A stretch of 64,000 bases of DNA from positions 2,356,001 through 2,420,000 of the forward strand of contig NEEC01000011.1 in the NCBI GenBank assembly GCA_002189035.1. The letters are read 5' to 3'. The notes beneath the pieces were generated by a model, which did not search any database, was not told where the DNA came from, and was given only the letters and a program-made list of their open reading frames with translations. The translations under genes were made by a program, and so were the position numbers. This DNA comes from Utricularia gibba. Lineage: Eukaryota > Streptophyta > Magnoliopsida > Lamiales > Lentibulariaceae. Of this stretch, positions 37,262 to 50,946 are shown piece by piece (position 1 is the first letter of the stretch; every line of letters starts with the position of its first letter).

Positions 37262-38742
37262 ACATGAAATCGCCCAAAACTGAAGAACACAGTACCACTC
37301 CCCCAAAACCAACCCTCGAAAAGAACCCTAGGTAACCCAACCTCCGAAATCTAGGGTTTTACAAACCCTAGGCTCGAAATCACAATCCTCACCAGAGAGT
37401 GCCGAAAATCACAAAAATACACAACCCTAACCTCAATCAAATCAGAACACTGCATACGTACAGTTAACAACACAGATCCAGTACTTCCACTCCGACAACC
37501 AAAGAAAATGAAAAAAAAACAGCAGATTGGACAGGGGGATTCAAAGATCTAGGGAAGCCAACATCCAGAAAGAAATTTTCGGAATTAAAATTTTTAATTA
37601 AAAAAAAGGAAAGGGGTGAAATTTTTCTGGAAAATTAGGGTTCGTGATAGCAGAAAAGGGGGGCGCACGCGCGATCTGATCTTCGATCCGAACACCACTC
37701 GTTTCTCTCTCTAGAAAAAATCAGCTCTTTCTCTCTCTCTCTCTCTCTCTCTCTATCGCGGTGTCGTTTGGGGGGGTGGCAACCACCTCCTTTTTTAACC
37801 TACACGCGCTTGAACATTAGGGCGCCACGTCAGCCGCAAGTGAAGCGCGTGCATCTCTTGGTGACGTAGTTGCAGGGAGCCTTCCGATTGGGCCGTGATC
37901 CTCACCGGCGGCGACCGCAAGTCAGATTCCGACACGTGCCCGACCAGCCCTTTTCCGTAATTTCCCCCTCCAATTGATCCGTTGGAACCTTACTACCAAA
38001 AAAGATCCCTCCAATATTATTCCCTTTAATGTAAAAAGCATGTAAAAGAAGCTCATAATTTCAGGGTTTCATTTTATGTAAATTATTTAGTGAACATATT
38101 TTACTATTTTAGTAATGAAGTTCAGATATGACGATATACATAATTTTTTATATGATATTATTCATTTTAAATACTTAATGATTATTATTTCACATTTTTT
38201 TCTTTTGAAAAAAAATCTCATAAAAATACTTTAAAAATTTAATTTATATAAACTATTTATCTACCAAATTCATAACTAATGTAAAATTCATTTAAAATCA
38301 TTATATGTAACTAATCCTTATAATCAAGAAGGGGTTGCCGGGCTAGTAGTAACCTATAACTGAACCAAAGGAGACCTCAAATTCCCTCTGCTGGCAAATA
38401 TGATGCGGATGCTGCCTCGCTGGAGCTGGTAGCAAGAGGGGAATGCAGGGAATGAGATGAGAAATGTAGGGATGCAGAGTGCATCATGCACTGGCTGCGG
38501 CTGGGGAGAATATTTCTGGATTTGTGAATTTGGCACAATTTTGGCATCTGGCCTACAGGTGGTTTCGGGTACACAAGTTCATCCATGCAACAGAACAAGC
38601 AGTACAGATACTTGAACTAGAACTAGGTGACCAAAGCTAACCTGAACTGAAGTATCAACTGAGAATCACAGAGATAAACTTCTATAAAATAATCAACTTG
38701 GAACTAGAGTAGAACAAGCAGGAGGTTAGAAACTGACTCTTT
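37262..38742. other. GTE gene promoter/leader and intergenic spacer
   Basis: 37262-37760 is the GTE leader/promoter, with the telo-box-like words AAACCCTAG and a CT/GA tract. A G-box CACGTG lies at 37933-37938. From 37990 to 38330 the DNA is strongly AT-rich. 38340-38742 is probably the 3' untranslated region of the API5-like gene. Confidence 0.45.
37730..37754. repeat. (CT)n microsatellite in GTE leader
   Basis: About 25 bases of CT repeats on the plus strand (GA on the gene strand), some 470 bases upstream of the GTE start codon. Confidence 0.7.
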
Positions 38743-41700
38743 TCAGCGGTAGCTTCTGCCCCTTCCGCGTCCTCTCCAAACTCCTCTTCCTCTTCCTCTA
38801 CCTGTACCACTCAAGGCTTCGAATGCTGCTCGATTTATGAGTTGGTTCTGCATGCTACCTCCTCCTCTTCCCTTCTTTATTGCATTTGTGCTGGGCCCGT
38901 TAGGAGCGGATGCAGGTCGTTTTTGCCTGCAATGGCATACGTGTTTTAGAACTGAACTCTGCTATTTCTGGAGAGTGAGTTCCTAAGAGGATGTGATTTT
39001 ACCCGGCTGCAGGGCCCGAAGTTTTGGTTGCCTCTTTCCATGATAACGCAATTTTCTGGTCCCCAATGAACGTAGGAGCTTTTGAGTGCAATGGCTGCAT
39101 CGAGATTATAACTCATGAATAAGGGGGAAGGGGGAAGAAGTAAAAAAAGAGAAGAAACAGCGTATAAGAAACAACAAATCGCTTACGAAAGCAGTCACCT
39201 GAGTCAATGTAAGAATATTATTGCAGGAGCGAAGACCGGCTGTTGCATTTTGCTTCTGTTTCTTCTGCAGTTAAGTAGTGGTGACATGTGAAGCGCATTT
39301 TTTTGACAGAACCAAAGACAGAGCAAGGTTACAAAATTCTCTGATCGAAAATGGAGGTAGAAAGGCACAAGAAGAAGGCGCACAATTGATTCCCTTTCCT
39401 CTTCTGTCTTAGCAGCTTGCATTGCTTTATTGTGCTCAGCCATACCCTGTGTCAATTTTTTAATCATCGCTTTTGCTAATTCCTCTGTGGTTGTCAGCCT
39501 AACACATCCAGAAAATTACAGAAATTAGAAACACAAAGAGACCACAAAGAGCAGTACAGCGCTTAGGCCAATTCCACAGAAGAAAACAGTTTTAAAATAT
39601 AGGAAATGGAAAACACAAGAAAATGTAAGTCTTGAAGCAACCTCTCTGTAAAATCTTTATACAGCTCTGTGAAATCCTCACCAAGCCGATCTGAGGGTTG
39701 CCCAGTGACGATCTTGTATCCACAAAGGCTATTTGTAGCATTAGGGGTCTAAAAGGTTTTAGTATGGAGTATCAGACCGGTGACACAGAGAATTGATTGT
39801 GAAACAAGCTTTATCCCACACACACAAAAAAGAGAAACTTACCTTGTGGGATAAATGGTGAAATGAATATAACAAGCACTCAATGGACGTGAAATTCATT
39901 TCCTCAATCTTTCTTTTAACCATATGTTTCTGGAATAGAAGAGTATTAGAAGCAATATTGACCAAGAAAAAAACTCCAACACACAAGGAAATTACAGCAA
40001 CGTTCAACAATGCATCAATAAATAGATGTAGCATGTTTCCCGCGTATAGACAAAGGTTGCAGAACATAAGCTTTTCAGAGGCCGAACATCGACATATGCA
40101 AGAATGATATCGAGATGAGACTCACGAAAAAAAGGGAAACAGAATGAACCCAGATAAGACTAGAACAGGGGTGAAATTGTAGTAAATTATACCTTTAAGA
40201 GTTGGACAACAGATGGGAGTAGAAATCTTGAATCTTGTGGTTTCGCGTACGAGGAACTCTCAGCGACACTTTTGAGCAAGTCCAATTTTTGTTCTTCAGA
40301 AAGCTGAAGACGCAATGCCTTAGTACCATTAAAAAAGAAAAACTAACCGAAATTCAGAGATCTAGATTTCCAGGAAAAAGTTTCCTTCCAATATCAATGC
40401 GTGATGTCTTAATAACCAATAACAGAACCCAGATAATACATGATGAATGACTGGGATAATGATTATTGCCAAACATTACACTTTCCATGGGAAAAAGAAA
40501 ATAATGCATCCAGGAACTGGCTTATCAATGGTTCTACCTAATGATACCTTTCTACTAGTCTATGTAAACAGATTATCCTATCAACAAAAATAAACTTAGC
40601 CTTTAGGGTACCTTATCAAATACAGGGATAATTTGCTTGCTCAAATAGTTGAAGAACTTGTCGCTTGATGCACCGCTCTGTGATTATAAAAAATCTTCAA
40701 TCAACTGTTAGTTCAAGAATCGAAATTTATCAAGAAGACCCACTTACCGCAATAAAGGGTAAGGCCATCTGCAAGCAAGATACATATCGAGCAATGTGAT
40801 CACCATCGGACACCTGTTGGTAAAAAGGAGATACGTATGCAATTGTTGGTAAAGCGTCTTTCAACTGAATTTCAACCGTAATCGAGAAAACGGCTAGTCC
40901 CAAAAGTACAGGAACATACTCATGAGAGTTTTGGAAAGTGCCAGTAAGCAGAGTATCAAACAAGAAAAAACAGTTAAAGAAACGACCCAAATATGCAGAC
41001 AGAGGTCCAAAACATTAGGGTTGACCAGAAAGTAGAGGACTAGCAACTCACGGGAGAAAACAACATAAAGAAGCTGGATAAAATCCCAATGATATCTAAT
41101 CCTAAGCTTACATTAAATTGAGCATCCAGATCCGCCTGACTCTCAATAATCTCAACGAGTTCTTGAACTCTCTCCACTGGGGCATTAGCCCCAAATAAGC
41201 TTAAGCTCTTTAAAAAGTCTACAAACAATTTGAATTCAACAGCCGTCACATCGCTCAAGTTCTGAAATTTTGTGAGAAACAGGATCAAAACAGAATTTAG
41301 CCTTAACATTTTTGGATGTGTCACTTAAAAATATACGCTGAATACCTGTTTCACGAGATCAGTTATGTGTCTCTCTATTTCATCCTTTGGTTTGAATAGT
41401 TCAGATTTAACGGGAAATACCTAATGTGGTGGTCCACAATCAATTATGGGATTGGAAAGACTCCTCAAAAAAGAAAGAAAAACAAACAGGGAACCAGATA
41501 ATGTCTTTTACCTTGTCCCGGATGAAACAGAGAACCTTCTCACGAACAGTCTCCCATGCACTGGCATCTTCTGCATTTCGGTCAATGAAACTTCCAATAT
41601 GCTTAAATAAGGCTGTTAATGAAGCTGCAATAGAAGAGTAAACAAACTATGAGAGAAATTTGATTAAAAAAAGAAACAAGCAAGTTTGCAAACCCGATTA

Positions 41701-42643
41701 CTGATGAGATTCAACAGAATCTGAAGTAGGAGGTATGGGGATTGACAACACAATTAACATATTCCTGGCTCTTACTCTTGATATCCTGTCGCAATAAAGT
41801 CATTAAGGCTTTATGCACAGCATCACGCTCTACATTATCTCCTGAGATAAATCACCCGACATGAAAATAGATCCACCAATGAAAAATTAGATAAAAAAAA
41901 TGAATGATTACGTTACCTGCAACTAGGAGCTGACCAAGGATATCAACAATTTTTGCCACATTATCAGGTGTATCCTTGCAGAAAAGAGGAAGACCCCGAA
42001 TAGCCTGAACCCGGACCTGAAGAAAACAGATTGCTCATAGGTAAAGTATGCAATGAAAACTGACATCCTGAAACCAAACCGACTAGCAAAACTCTAAAAC
42101 AATGAAACTTCAGAAGTATTTAAAACCATAGAAAGAGGAAGAGAGAGAGAGAGAGAGCATTCAAAACAGCAATCTCATCCTTCCAACCAAATTTCAATGG
42201 GGCGCCCAATGACTAAGTGCATGGACAACCAATGCGTACTACCAGAGAAAGGTAACTGACAGTAGCTCGGGAAAGACCCAAAAGTACTTACACCAAGGTC
42301 CTCATCCTCGCACAAAAAGAAGTGCTGATCAAGAGCTTGCTCCGAAAGGTCAGGGAAATATTTGAAAAACTTGGGTATCATCTGCGCCGCCAGCTGCTTC
42401 GTCTTGACGCTCCCATTTGCAGTAGAAATTATCCCCTCATAGTACTCCCGGCTCTGCCCCCATCCCGGAATTAGAAATCCAAAACCCATAATTTTCATTT
42501 CAAAACCCGCAAAGTTGGGTGGTTCAAAGCAATGAATCCGGAACAAGTAGATCAACCTGAGACTTATCTTGCGCTTCGTCAAGCTTTTCGCAGTACTCGT
42601 AGAGCTTCTCAATATCCCTAGATTCGTCTGCGGCGCCGGCCAT
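38743..42643 (-). CDS. API5: Apoptosis inhibitor 5 (API5)-like protein
   Basis: Homologue of animal API5/AAC-11, an all-helical HEAT/ARM-like scaffold that binds the DExD/H helicase Acinus partners; the rice orthologue is needed for tapetal cell death. Sixteen exons: 42643-42557, 42453-42292, 42016-41917, 41841-41776, 41624-41512, 41420-41346, 41261-41112, 40813-40748, 40677-40612, 40303-40193, 39929-39843, 39748-39642, 39498-39384, 39264-39199, 39094-39003 and 38926-38743; 548 residues. Recognisable blocks: KLYEYCEKLDEAQDKSQ, KTKQLAAQMIPKFFKYFPDL, VRVQAIRGLPLFCKDTPDNV, EEMNFTSIECLLYSFHHLSH, CGYKIVTGQPSDRLGEDF, KKLTQGMAEHNKAM. The C-terminus is Arg/Gly-rich (GRGRGRG), a likely nuclear RNA-binding tail. 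All phases agree and no break is present. Confidence 0.95.
42139..42157. repeat. (GA)n microsatellite in API5 intron 2
   Basis: About 19 bases of GA repeats inside the second intron of the API5-like gene. Confidence 0.55.
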
Positions 42644-42988
42644 GGCGAACTTCAATTGGGAAACAGAAAGTAGGGGGGTTTAAGCGCTCTTCTCACATTG
42701 GATTGTTTATTTATTTCGAAAAAACAAATTCGAAAATGATATTATAAAAATCAGAAAGTTTGGGAACTATAAATATCCACGAATTCTCTTCCCATAGACG
42801 CTACGTACGTGTTCCTTGGCGGACCGAGAGAACACATGCTACATTCCAAGTGCCGTTCCGCTGAATTGGGGGTTTTGGAGTCCGATGACCTCTGCAAGGT
42901 TTACAGAGGATGCGATTGGCAATTTTTTGGGTGATCTTCTACTGTAATTGGTGATACTTGTTTCGTTATCCGATTGGGATCGACGAGC

Positions 42989-45342
42989 ATGCGGTGGCAG
43001 ACGCGGCGGATTGACCGTGTCGTCCGATTTGCTTTGGGGACGAATTACTCTGTAAATGAGTGTCGGAGGAGTGTAGTTACGAGCTGCAGAGCGGTGATAT
43101 TACCGCGGTTTGGTGGCCCCGAGGTGCTGCAACTCCGTGACAATGTGGCTGTTCCTGATCTGAAGCCTAATGAGGTTCTTGTTCGCGCGTGCGCCGTTTC
43201 TGTCAATCCGCTCGACTGCAGAGTTAGTTCTATTTTGTTTCTTGTGGGTTTTATGGTTAATGAATTGTGGAGGTTTATTGTAAATAAGGTTCTCTCTGGT
43301 TATTCTCTTATCGTGATTGTGCGTGTTGATAAACTTGTATTAGAAAGTCTCAGTTTCTGTGAGGTTATTGCGAAGAGTATTTTGATATTATGCAAGTTGA
43401 TGTACCAGAAGCGCCCTGATAGTTCATTTGAATGATTATCAAAACAATACTCTGATTAGGAGAGAAAGATATATCCATTTGGAGTTCTCTAAGTAGATGC
43501 TTTTTAACCATCTTAAATATTGTAGGCTTATGCTCTAGTTTTTGTTTTAATTGTCGCATCAGATGCGAGCAGGCTATGGTCGTTCATTATTTGAACCACT
43601 TCTACCGGTGATCATTGGACGTGATGTTAGTGGTGAAGTTGCAGCTATTGGAAATGCTGTCCATTCGCTTCATGTTGGCCAGGAAGTGTTTGGTGCTTTG
43701 CACCCTACAGCAATGAGGGGTACATACACTGACCATGCAATTCTTGCAGAAGACCAACTTGCCCCAAAACCTAAATCAATTTCACATGTGGTAGGTGGGG
43801 TGACACACCCATATTTGTAATAAGTTGTTTTTTTTTTCCTAATGTCAGGGCATCAAAAATTATTTCCTTGATCCTCTAAACCCGGTTTTCTTGTGTAACT
43901 ATGGCCACACATTTACATATAGAATTCGTAATGATATTATGTTTAATTCTCTAGGAAGCTAGTGCAGTCCCATTTGCTGCTCTGACTGCTTGGCGTGCAT
44001 TGCGATCCACAGCAAGGATAAAAGAAGGGTACTTTCTTTATATTTATATTACCGATAGGGATGATCTGTCCAATGGTTTTATTGAAAGTTCTCATGGATA
44101 AGAATCAGGATACTGTACTGCCGTTGTGGGGAAGAATAAAAATTCAAGATTGGGTTGCAATTTAAGTGATAGTTTTCAGAAGTTTCATGAATCTTAATTT
44201 CCATTGAATCTGCTTGTCTATGGAAGTCTTTTGGATGTGTGGAGAAAAATGGTTTTTGGATTCATGCAATTTCAGCTGGTTTGAAAATCCATATTTTTCC
44301 CTGGCTATCATAGTTCACCGATACCTTCAAACTACTCATTAATATCATGTGTCACTTAAGCCACGTTCATAATAACTGGGGCACAATCGTACGTGAACCT
44401 CTTATGCATTTACCCTATTTCATTGTGACAGACAAAGGGTGCTAATTGTTGGTGGGGGAGGTGCTGTTGGTTTTTCTGCCGTTCAGCTAGCGGTTGCTGT
44501 TGGATGTCATGTTTCTACCACATGTGGACCTGAGAGCATAGATCGTGTTTTGAATGCTGGAAGTGAACAGGCCGTGGACTTCACTGTTGAGGTAGTGATT
44601 TAATTGGTTCCTAAAATGCTCAATCATGACCCTTCTTACATCCATGAACTTATATTATAGTCGAATATTAGTCTGTATGTAACACACATATCTAGTATCT
44701 CAGGACTATGAATCATCAATAAAGGGGTACTTTGACGCTGTACTGGATACCATCGGTGTGCCAGAGACTGAAAAAATTGGCATCAATGTTTTGAAGGGAG
44801 GGGGATGCTACATGACATTGCAGGTACCAGAAGGCTCTAAACTTCCCAAGTCCTTCGGTTACAATTATCACTGAATATGCTAATACATGTTGTCCACTGC
44901 ATTTTTTCAAGGGAGAGACTGCATCCTTTTCCGATAGATATGGACTGGCGCCTGGACTTGCTACAGCAGCAGCAGTTTTGCTGAAGAAACAAATTCAATA
45001 TCGGTTTTCTCACGGAATAGGTTCGTTATGTATGTACATTCGTTATTCTCCGAAAATTCTCTTGATGTTTCATGCCGTGCCAAAGTAGACATTACTCTTA
45101 CTATTCATTCCTATACCTCTTCTCCAAATGTGGATGTTATGCCACTGCTTTCCATTGCAGAGTATTTCTGGACCTACATGAGGACTGATCCTGAAGGATT
45201 GGAAGAAATTCGACGATTATCGGAAGCCGGGAAGCTGACGATACCGATCGAGAAGACGTTTCCGATTGCAAATGTGTGTGAGGCTCATGAAGCCAAGGAT
45301 AAGAGGATCATCTCCGGCAAAGTTGTCTTAGAAATCGACTAG
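42989..45342 (+). CDS. RTN4IP1-like quinone oxidoreductase / zinc-free alcohol dehydrogenase family (At3g15090-like)
   Basis: Medium-chain dehydrogenase/reductase of the quinone-oxidoreductase branch, related to mitochondrial RTN4IP1/OPA10, an NAD(P)H enzyme linked to coenzyme Q synthesis in animals. Seven exons: 42989-43222, 43563-43790, 43955-44028, 44432-44591, 44704-44823, 44912-45020 and 45161-45342; 368 residues. The N-terminus (MRWQTRRIDRVVRFALG) is Arg-rich and acid-free, like a mitochondrial presequence. Then: AVILPRFGGPEVLQLRDN, ACAVSVNPLDCRMRAGYG, IIGRDVSGEVAAIG, the nucleotide-binding loop LIVGGGGAVGFSAVQLAV, FDAVLDTIG, and the last block AGKLTIPIEKTFPIANV. The structural zinc-binding lobe is missing, as in this branch. 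It is divergent to API5 with 345 bp between starts. Confidence 0.92.
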
Positions 45343-45759
45343 CACTCAACCCTGTGAGTTAGATACGTTGCTTCCTTTGGGAGAGTGAACTGGACTCTGC
45401 CGTACGCTTTTCCCATGGGAAAATAAAAATAATGATTAATAGAATAAAATTGGATTATTATTTCCCAATTATAATGCGAAAATAATATGTTTTATTGCAA
45501 TAATAAATCGAATTAAATATTATTTTTACAATATTGTAAAATATCAGTCCTTTTTAAGATTAGGAAACCTAACCCCTGAATTCCCGCATCGCCGCTCCTT
45601 CTACCACCGGAAACACCGGTGCGCCACCGGGCTTCTCCTACGGTATCACTTCCATTGCGAAATATAGAAACTGAAGCAAACCTCAGGGAGATCAAACAAA
45701 AACAAAAGGAATGGTTATTGCATCAGTCTGCAGATTTTTCCGTTGAGAAGGCGGCAACG
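45343..45759. other. Intergenic spacer before the RALF-like peptide
   Basis: 3' flank of the oxidoreductase gene, an AT-rich stretch around 45420-45560, then the presumed leader of the small peptide gene. No other gene seen. Confidence 0.4.
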
Positions 45760-45996
45760 ATGGTTGTAGGTTTTCGGGAGGCGGTGGTTTTCCTGATGAT
45801 AGTGATGGCGGCGGCGCGTGTTGGAGCGCAGTACGATGAGGAGGAGCTACTTATGGAGTCCGCGATCGCCTTGGAACAGCTACGGAGAAGCGGTTACCTC
45901 AGCTACGGCGCCATGAGCCGCCGGCATTTGCCTCACAAACAGAGGGGCCAATTCTATCACAAGAAACCGCCGCGGACAATCGTCGCCGGCGTTTGA
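45760..45996 (+). CDS. Small secreted RALF-like peptide lacking cysteines
   Basis: Intronless frame of 78 residues beginning MVVGFREAVVFLMIVMAAAR, a clear signal peptide ending near VGAQ. The acidic pro-region (YDEEELLMES) is followed by LRR, then GYLSYGAMSRRHLPHKQRG and QFYHKKPP. This aligns without gaps to the start of RALF hormones, whose hallmark YISY motif is followed by Gly-Ala-Leu, Arg, Pro-Cys and Arg-Gly-Ala-Ser-Tyr-Tyr. Here both cysteines of that half are replaced (His and Lys/His), and the second half with the other two cysteines is absent. RALFs are ligands of FERONIA-type receptor kinases and LLG co-receptors. Function is inferred; it could be a decayed or neofunctionalised RALF. 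The ATG has an unremarkable context, and longer in-frame upstream sequence lacks ATG. Confidence 0.65.
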   Translation: MVVGFREAVVFLMIVMAAARVGAQYDEEELLMESAIALEQLRRSGYLSYGAMSRRHLPHKQRGQFYHKKPPRTIVAGV

Positions 45997-46333
45997 TCAT
46001 TGATTGACTGTCATCACAATTTACATTATTTAATTTTATTTAAATATTTATAATGCGGTTTTTTTCTGGGAAAATATTTCTAATTGACAGAGGTGTGAGT
46101 TTTTTATTATTTTAGTAGTTTTTTAATTTTTTTAAGCAATTTTGAAAATTTGTGGCCCTAAAATGGAGGCCCGTAGTTTAAAACGTCAATTATCTGGAGC
46201 AAAATCCTCAAGCCACATAAAAAGCATCGGCGGGATCCTCAGGCGGAGCCACGAGTTCTCCTCCAGCCACGCACAAAAACTGCCATCGCGGTGCTGAAAA
46301 CTCGGAACACGATCATCATTCTTGCATTCCTCT

Positions 46334-46992
46334 ATGGCTGCTCCTCTGGAAACGCTTGTACTTCGCCCTTCCGGTGTGCCGTCTGTCGGCCTTGCTCCGG
46401 TAGCCGTATCCGGCTCGATGGGGTTCAGAGGGCTGAATATTATGCCGGCGCCGTCGTCGGCGAAGCTGAGCTTGAGAAAGAGGCGTGGGCGCGGTGGTAG
46501 TAGGATTTTATGTGAGGCGCAGGAAACCACTATTGAAGGTATTTTGTCTGTTGTGAATTACATCGGGTTGGTTTCTGGGCATTGTGTTGTGTTTGAAGTT
46601 TGCATTGGTTCCACTTGTGTTGATGACCGCAAAAGTATACAATTTCAACAACTTTCCTTTGGTTTCTTGAATTTGTAGTGCCGGGTGTTACTGATTCAAC
46701 CTGGAAATCCCTTGTGTTGGAGTCTGATTTGCCTGTTTTGGTTGAGTTTTGGGCGCCATGGTGTGGTCCTTGCCGCATCATCCACCCTGTCATTGATAAT
46801 CTGGCTAAGCAGTATGCTGGTAAGCTCAAATGTTACAAGGTTAACACCGATGTAAGTCCTTCGATCGCAACCCAATACGGTATCAGGAGTATCCCAACTG
46901 TGTTAATATTCGAGAACGGTGAGAAGAAAGATGCCGTCATAGGTGCAGTTCCAGAGTCCACATTAACAACCTGCATAGAAAAGTTTGTGTAG
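46334..46992 (+). CDS. TRXM: Thioredoxin m-type, chloroplastic
   Basis: Stromal thioredoxin that reduces light-regulated enzymes after receiving electrons from ferredoxin-thioredoxin reductase. Exons 46334-46538 and 46679-46992; 172 residues. The first 60 or so residues are a Ser/Ala/Arg-rich transit peptide ([31 protein letters not shown]). The mature domain has [19 protein letters not shown] with the WCGPC redox site, [20 protein letters not shown], the cis-proline loop IPTVLIF and [15 protein letters not shown]. Single intron at the transit peptide/mature boundary, as in plant m-type genes. The start at 46334 is the first ATG giving a proper transit peptide. Confidence 0.95.
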
Positions 46993-47523
46993 AGTTGTAA
47001 TTGTTAACTTGTATTCGGAGTACCATTGTTTACTTGTCGCCCCATAACCGCTACATTCTGAAAAGCGGCTCTGCAGGCCTTTGCAAGTGCTGTGTATAGC
47101 TCTTGATGCTTGATCTATTGCATAAAAGTACCATTGTTTATGCTCCTCTCTATGTCTTGTCCCAAGTCCAAGCAAGAGAAAATATTCGCAGGTTAAGAAA
47201 CCAGATTATAAGACAGAGATTGATGGAAATAATGTTGAGGAATGCATATCACAATGCTAGTCTGAACAGGGTAAATTAAATTGAGTTAAGCAGTTTAGTT
47301 CGGAGAACGATGATGCGGTTGGTATTTTTCAGGTAAAAAATTTTCCGCACGTGGTTTGGTTTCAATGCAAAGGGAGAAACTTTTTATATTTAGAGGTTTT
47401 TTTTTTTGCATATGCTGTGGAAGTGTGCCTGATGTTTCACATGAACCCTAGAAAAAGATGAATTTTTTATTAGAACTCAAAGCAGGCAACTGCTTTATCT
47501 GAAATTCTTGCTCTATCGCACGA
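46993..47523. other. Convergent 3' region between thioredoxin m and POR
   Basis: 3' flanks of two convergent genes; no gene recognised. Thymine-rich run near 47398-47407. Confidence 0.4.
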
Positions 47524-49062
<1,539 letters not shown>

Positions 49063-49132
49063 TTCGAGCAGTAAGGTACCACTTTGTCTAAAGTTGCGAG
49101 AGAAGATACTTGTGGCATTAGTGTGATATGCA

Positions 49133-49139
49133 TTTTATA
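49133..49139 (-). promoter_or_regulatory. TATA box of POR
   Basis: On the minus strand the sequence reads CTATAAAATG, 71 bases upstream of the POR start codon, a standard plant TATA box at a plausible distance. Confidence 0.6.
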
Positions 49140-50946
49140 GTGTGAAATGGGATGATGTTTTGGATATGTCGATGGATAACATTGCTGGATTCTTCTGGAC
49201 ATCTGGATTTTTGACAACCAATGAGAGCCTGAGGCTCAGATTTCTCCATGGGGGGAGGGCGTGGGCTTGTCAGTAAATCGATGGTCTTTGATAGGTTCCC
49301 ATCAGATGCCGGGCCCATCTACTCAGAGATAATCCTATCTATTTTACATTTTAATGTTTTTATTTTAAAATATAAATATCTCAGATATAATAAAATAATA
49401 TTTATTTACTGGTCGAAAGCATTGTACTAAAATTCGAGTAGAATTTTGCCGTATTTCGCCTTTTTGATCGAGATTTAGGTTTAAATCAAGGTAAATTGTG
49501 TTTAACTTGAATTTGTAGTTAAAATAATGACTGAAATTCCCTCAAAATTATGACCCTCTTATCTTTTTTTAATTTTTACTTTAAATTATATAGAATGGAA
49601 TTAATTTTAAGAGTCTTTATGAATGAATTCAATTTTTCATATTGTTAACTGTTTTATAAAATTATATTTTAGATTTTAATATATTATATATTGTAAAATT
49701 GAATAGGTTAAATTATTGTATAATTTACTGTAATAATATAATTTTTAAAATATATTGAAAAAAAGATTTAATAAATTCAATAATTACGTAAATTAATAAC
49801 ATAATTTGTATTTCTCATATTCTCTAATAATAAAATAAAATTAGAATTCATGTCAAAAATTACGTATGTTTTAATATGTGCAGTAAACAAATTGTGGGAA
49901 GGGCGGTTTCCCGATACCGCCCACTCCGACTACCGGACTGACGTCAAGGGTCAGATTCGATGGCAGGAATGGGAGGGATCGGAAAACCCTCGGCTGATGT
50001 GCTCGAGAATACCACTTTTTGTTCCGATTTCCTTTTTGTTGCTTCAACAAAGAATCAGATCCGAAACCGACGCTGAGAGATCGAGATTTTGAAAGACGCG
50101 ATCGACGGCAGAAAGAAAGAGAACTCGTCGCAGATCTGTGATCTGGAAGCGGTTGAGGTGGTGATATGGAGGAATCCAAATGGGCCTTTGGATCCGATTA
50201 AATGGGCTTGTTTTTCTTTAACGGGCCAGCCCAATTGAAGCTTCTTTAAATAAGCCCTCCGCCTCGTCCATTTTCTTCTGTGATCCTCTTTCGTCGGGTC
50301 GACCTTCTTCTCTTCATGCAGTATGGCTGCTCGCTTTGAGATTGTTTAGGATTAGCGTCGCGATGATCAAATAAGATTTGTTGTTCGATTGGGAGATGAG
50401 GCGAATTTGTTCAGCCGTTTCCAATGTCACCCATTCCCACTGTCGGAACGGCGGTTGAAGCTACTCAGGTTGTAGGAGTGGGTGGTGTCTGGGAAAATCA
50501 CGGTGGCTCAATCAGTCAGAAAATGAAGCAATGGCGGCGGTAGATTCAGATCCAGCGAAGAGATGGAAGCTTATCGGATTGGCTGAGGTGGGGGTTTTGG
50601 CATCCTTTTGCCGCTCCTCCTCCTCCGACCAGTAAATTTGGCTGTAGGGATCTCTTCTCTCGTTAGATTCTCAGAAAGATGTTCGTTTACAAAATGCAAC
50701 CCTTTCAGTTGGATTCAATGGTATACGAAAACCGCATCTTGCTATTTATCATCCCTGTTTGTCTCGATTTTGAGTCAGGATGGCTTTCGCGAGGCTCTTT
50801 GTTAGCTCGAATTTCAGAAACCATGGCGGATTTACATTCAAAACAAGCAAGTAAAGCACATCAAGTCGACCATGGAGGGTCTCCCCCTGGTAGATCTGAA
50901 CATGAACACTACACATCACATCTTAGAGCAGTAGCGCAGAAGGAGC
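49140..50946. other. Long non-coding stretch between POR and PM19-like gene
   Basis: 49320-49860 is very AT-rich without a recognisable element. 49880-50170 is GC-richer, with open frames lacking ATG. 50175-50300 resembles a plant promoter (TGGGCC, GGGCTT and GCCCAATT motifs then TTTAAATAAG), and 50300-50900 could be an unidentified plus-strand transcript, but no conserved protein is encoded. Confidence 0.4.

Noticed and set aside
49871-50179. Minus-strand open frame of about 102 codons
   Set aside because: Begins with TTG, not ATG; Ser/Pro-rich without a recognised domain or splice partner.
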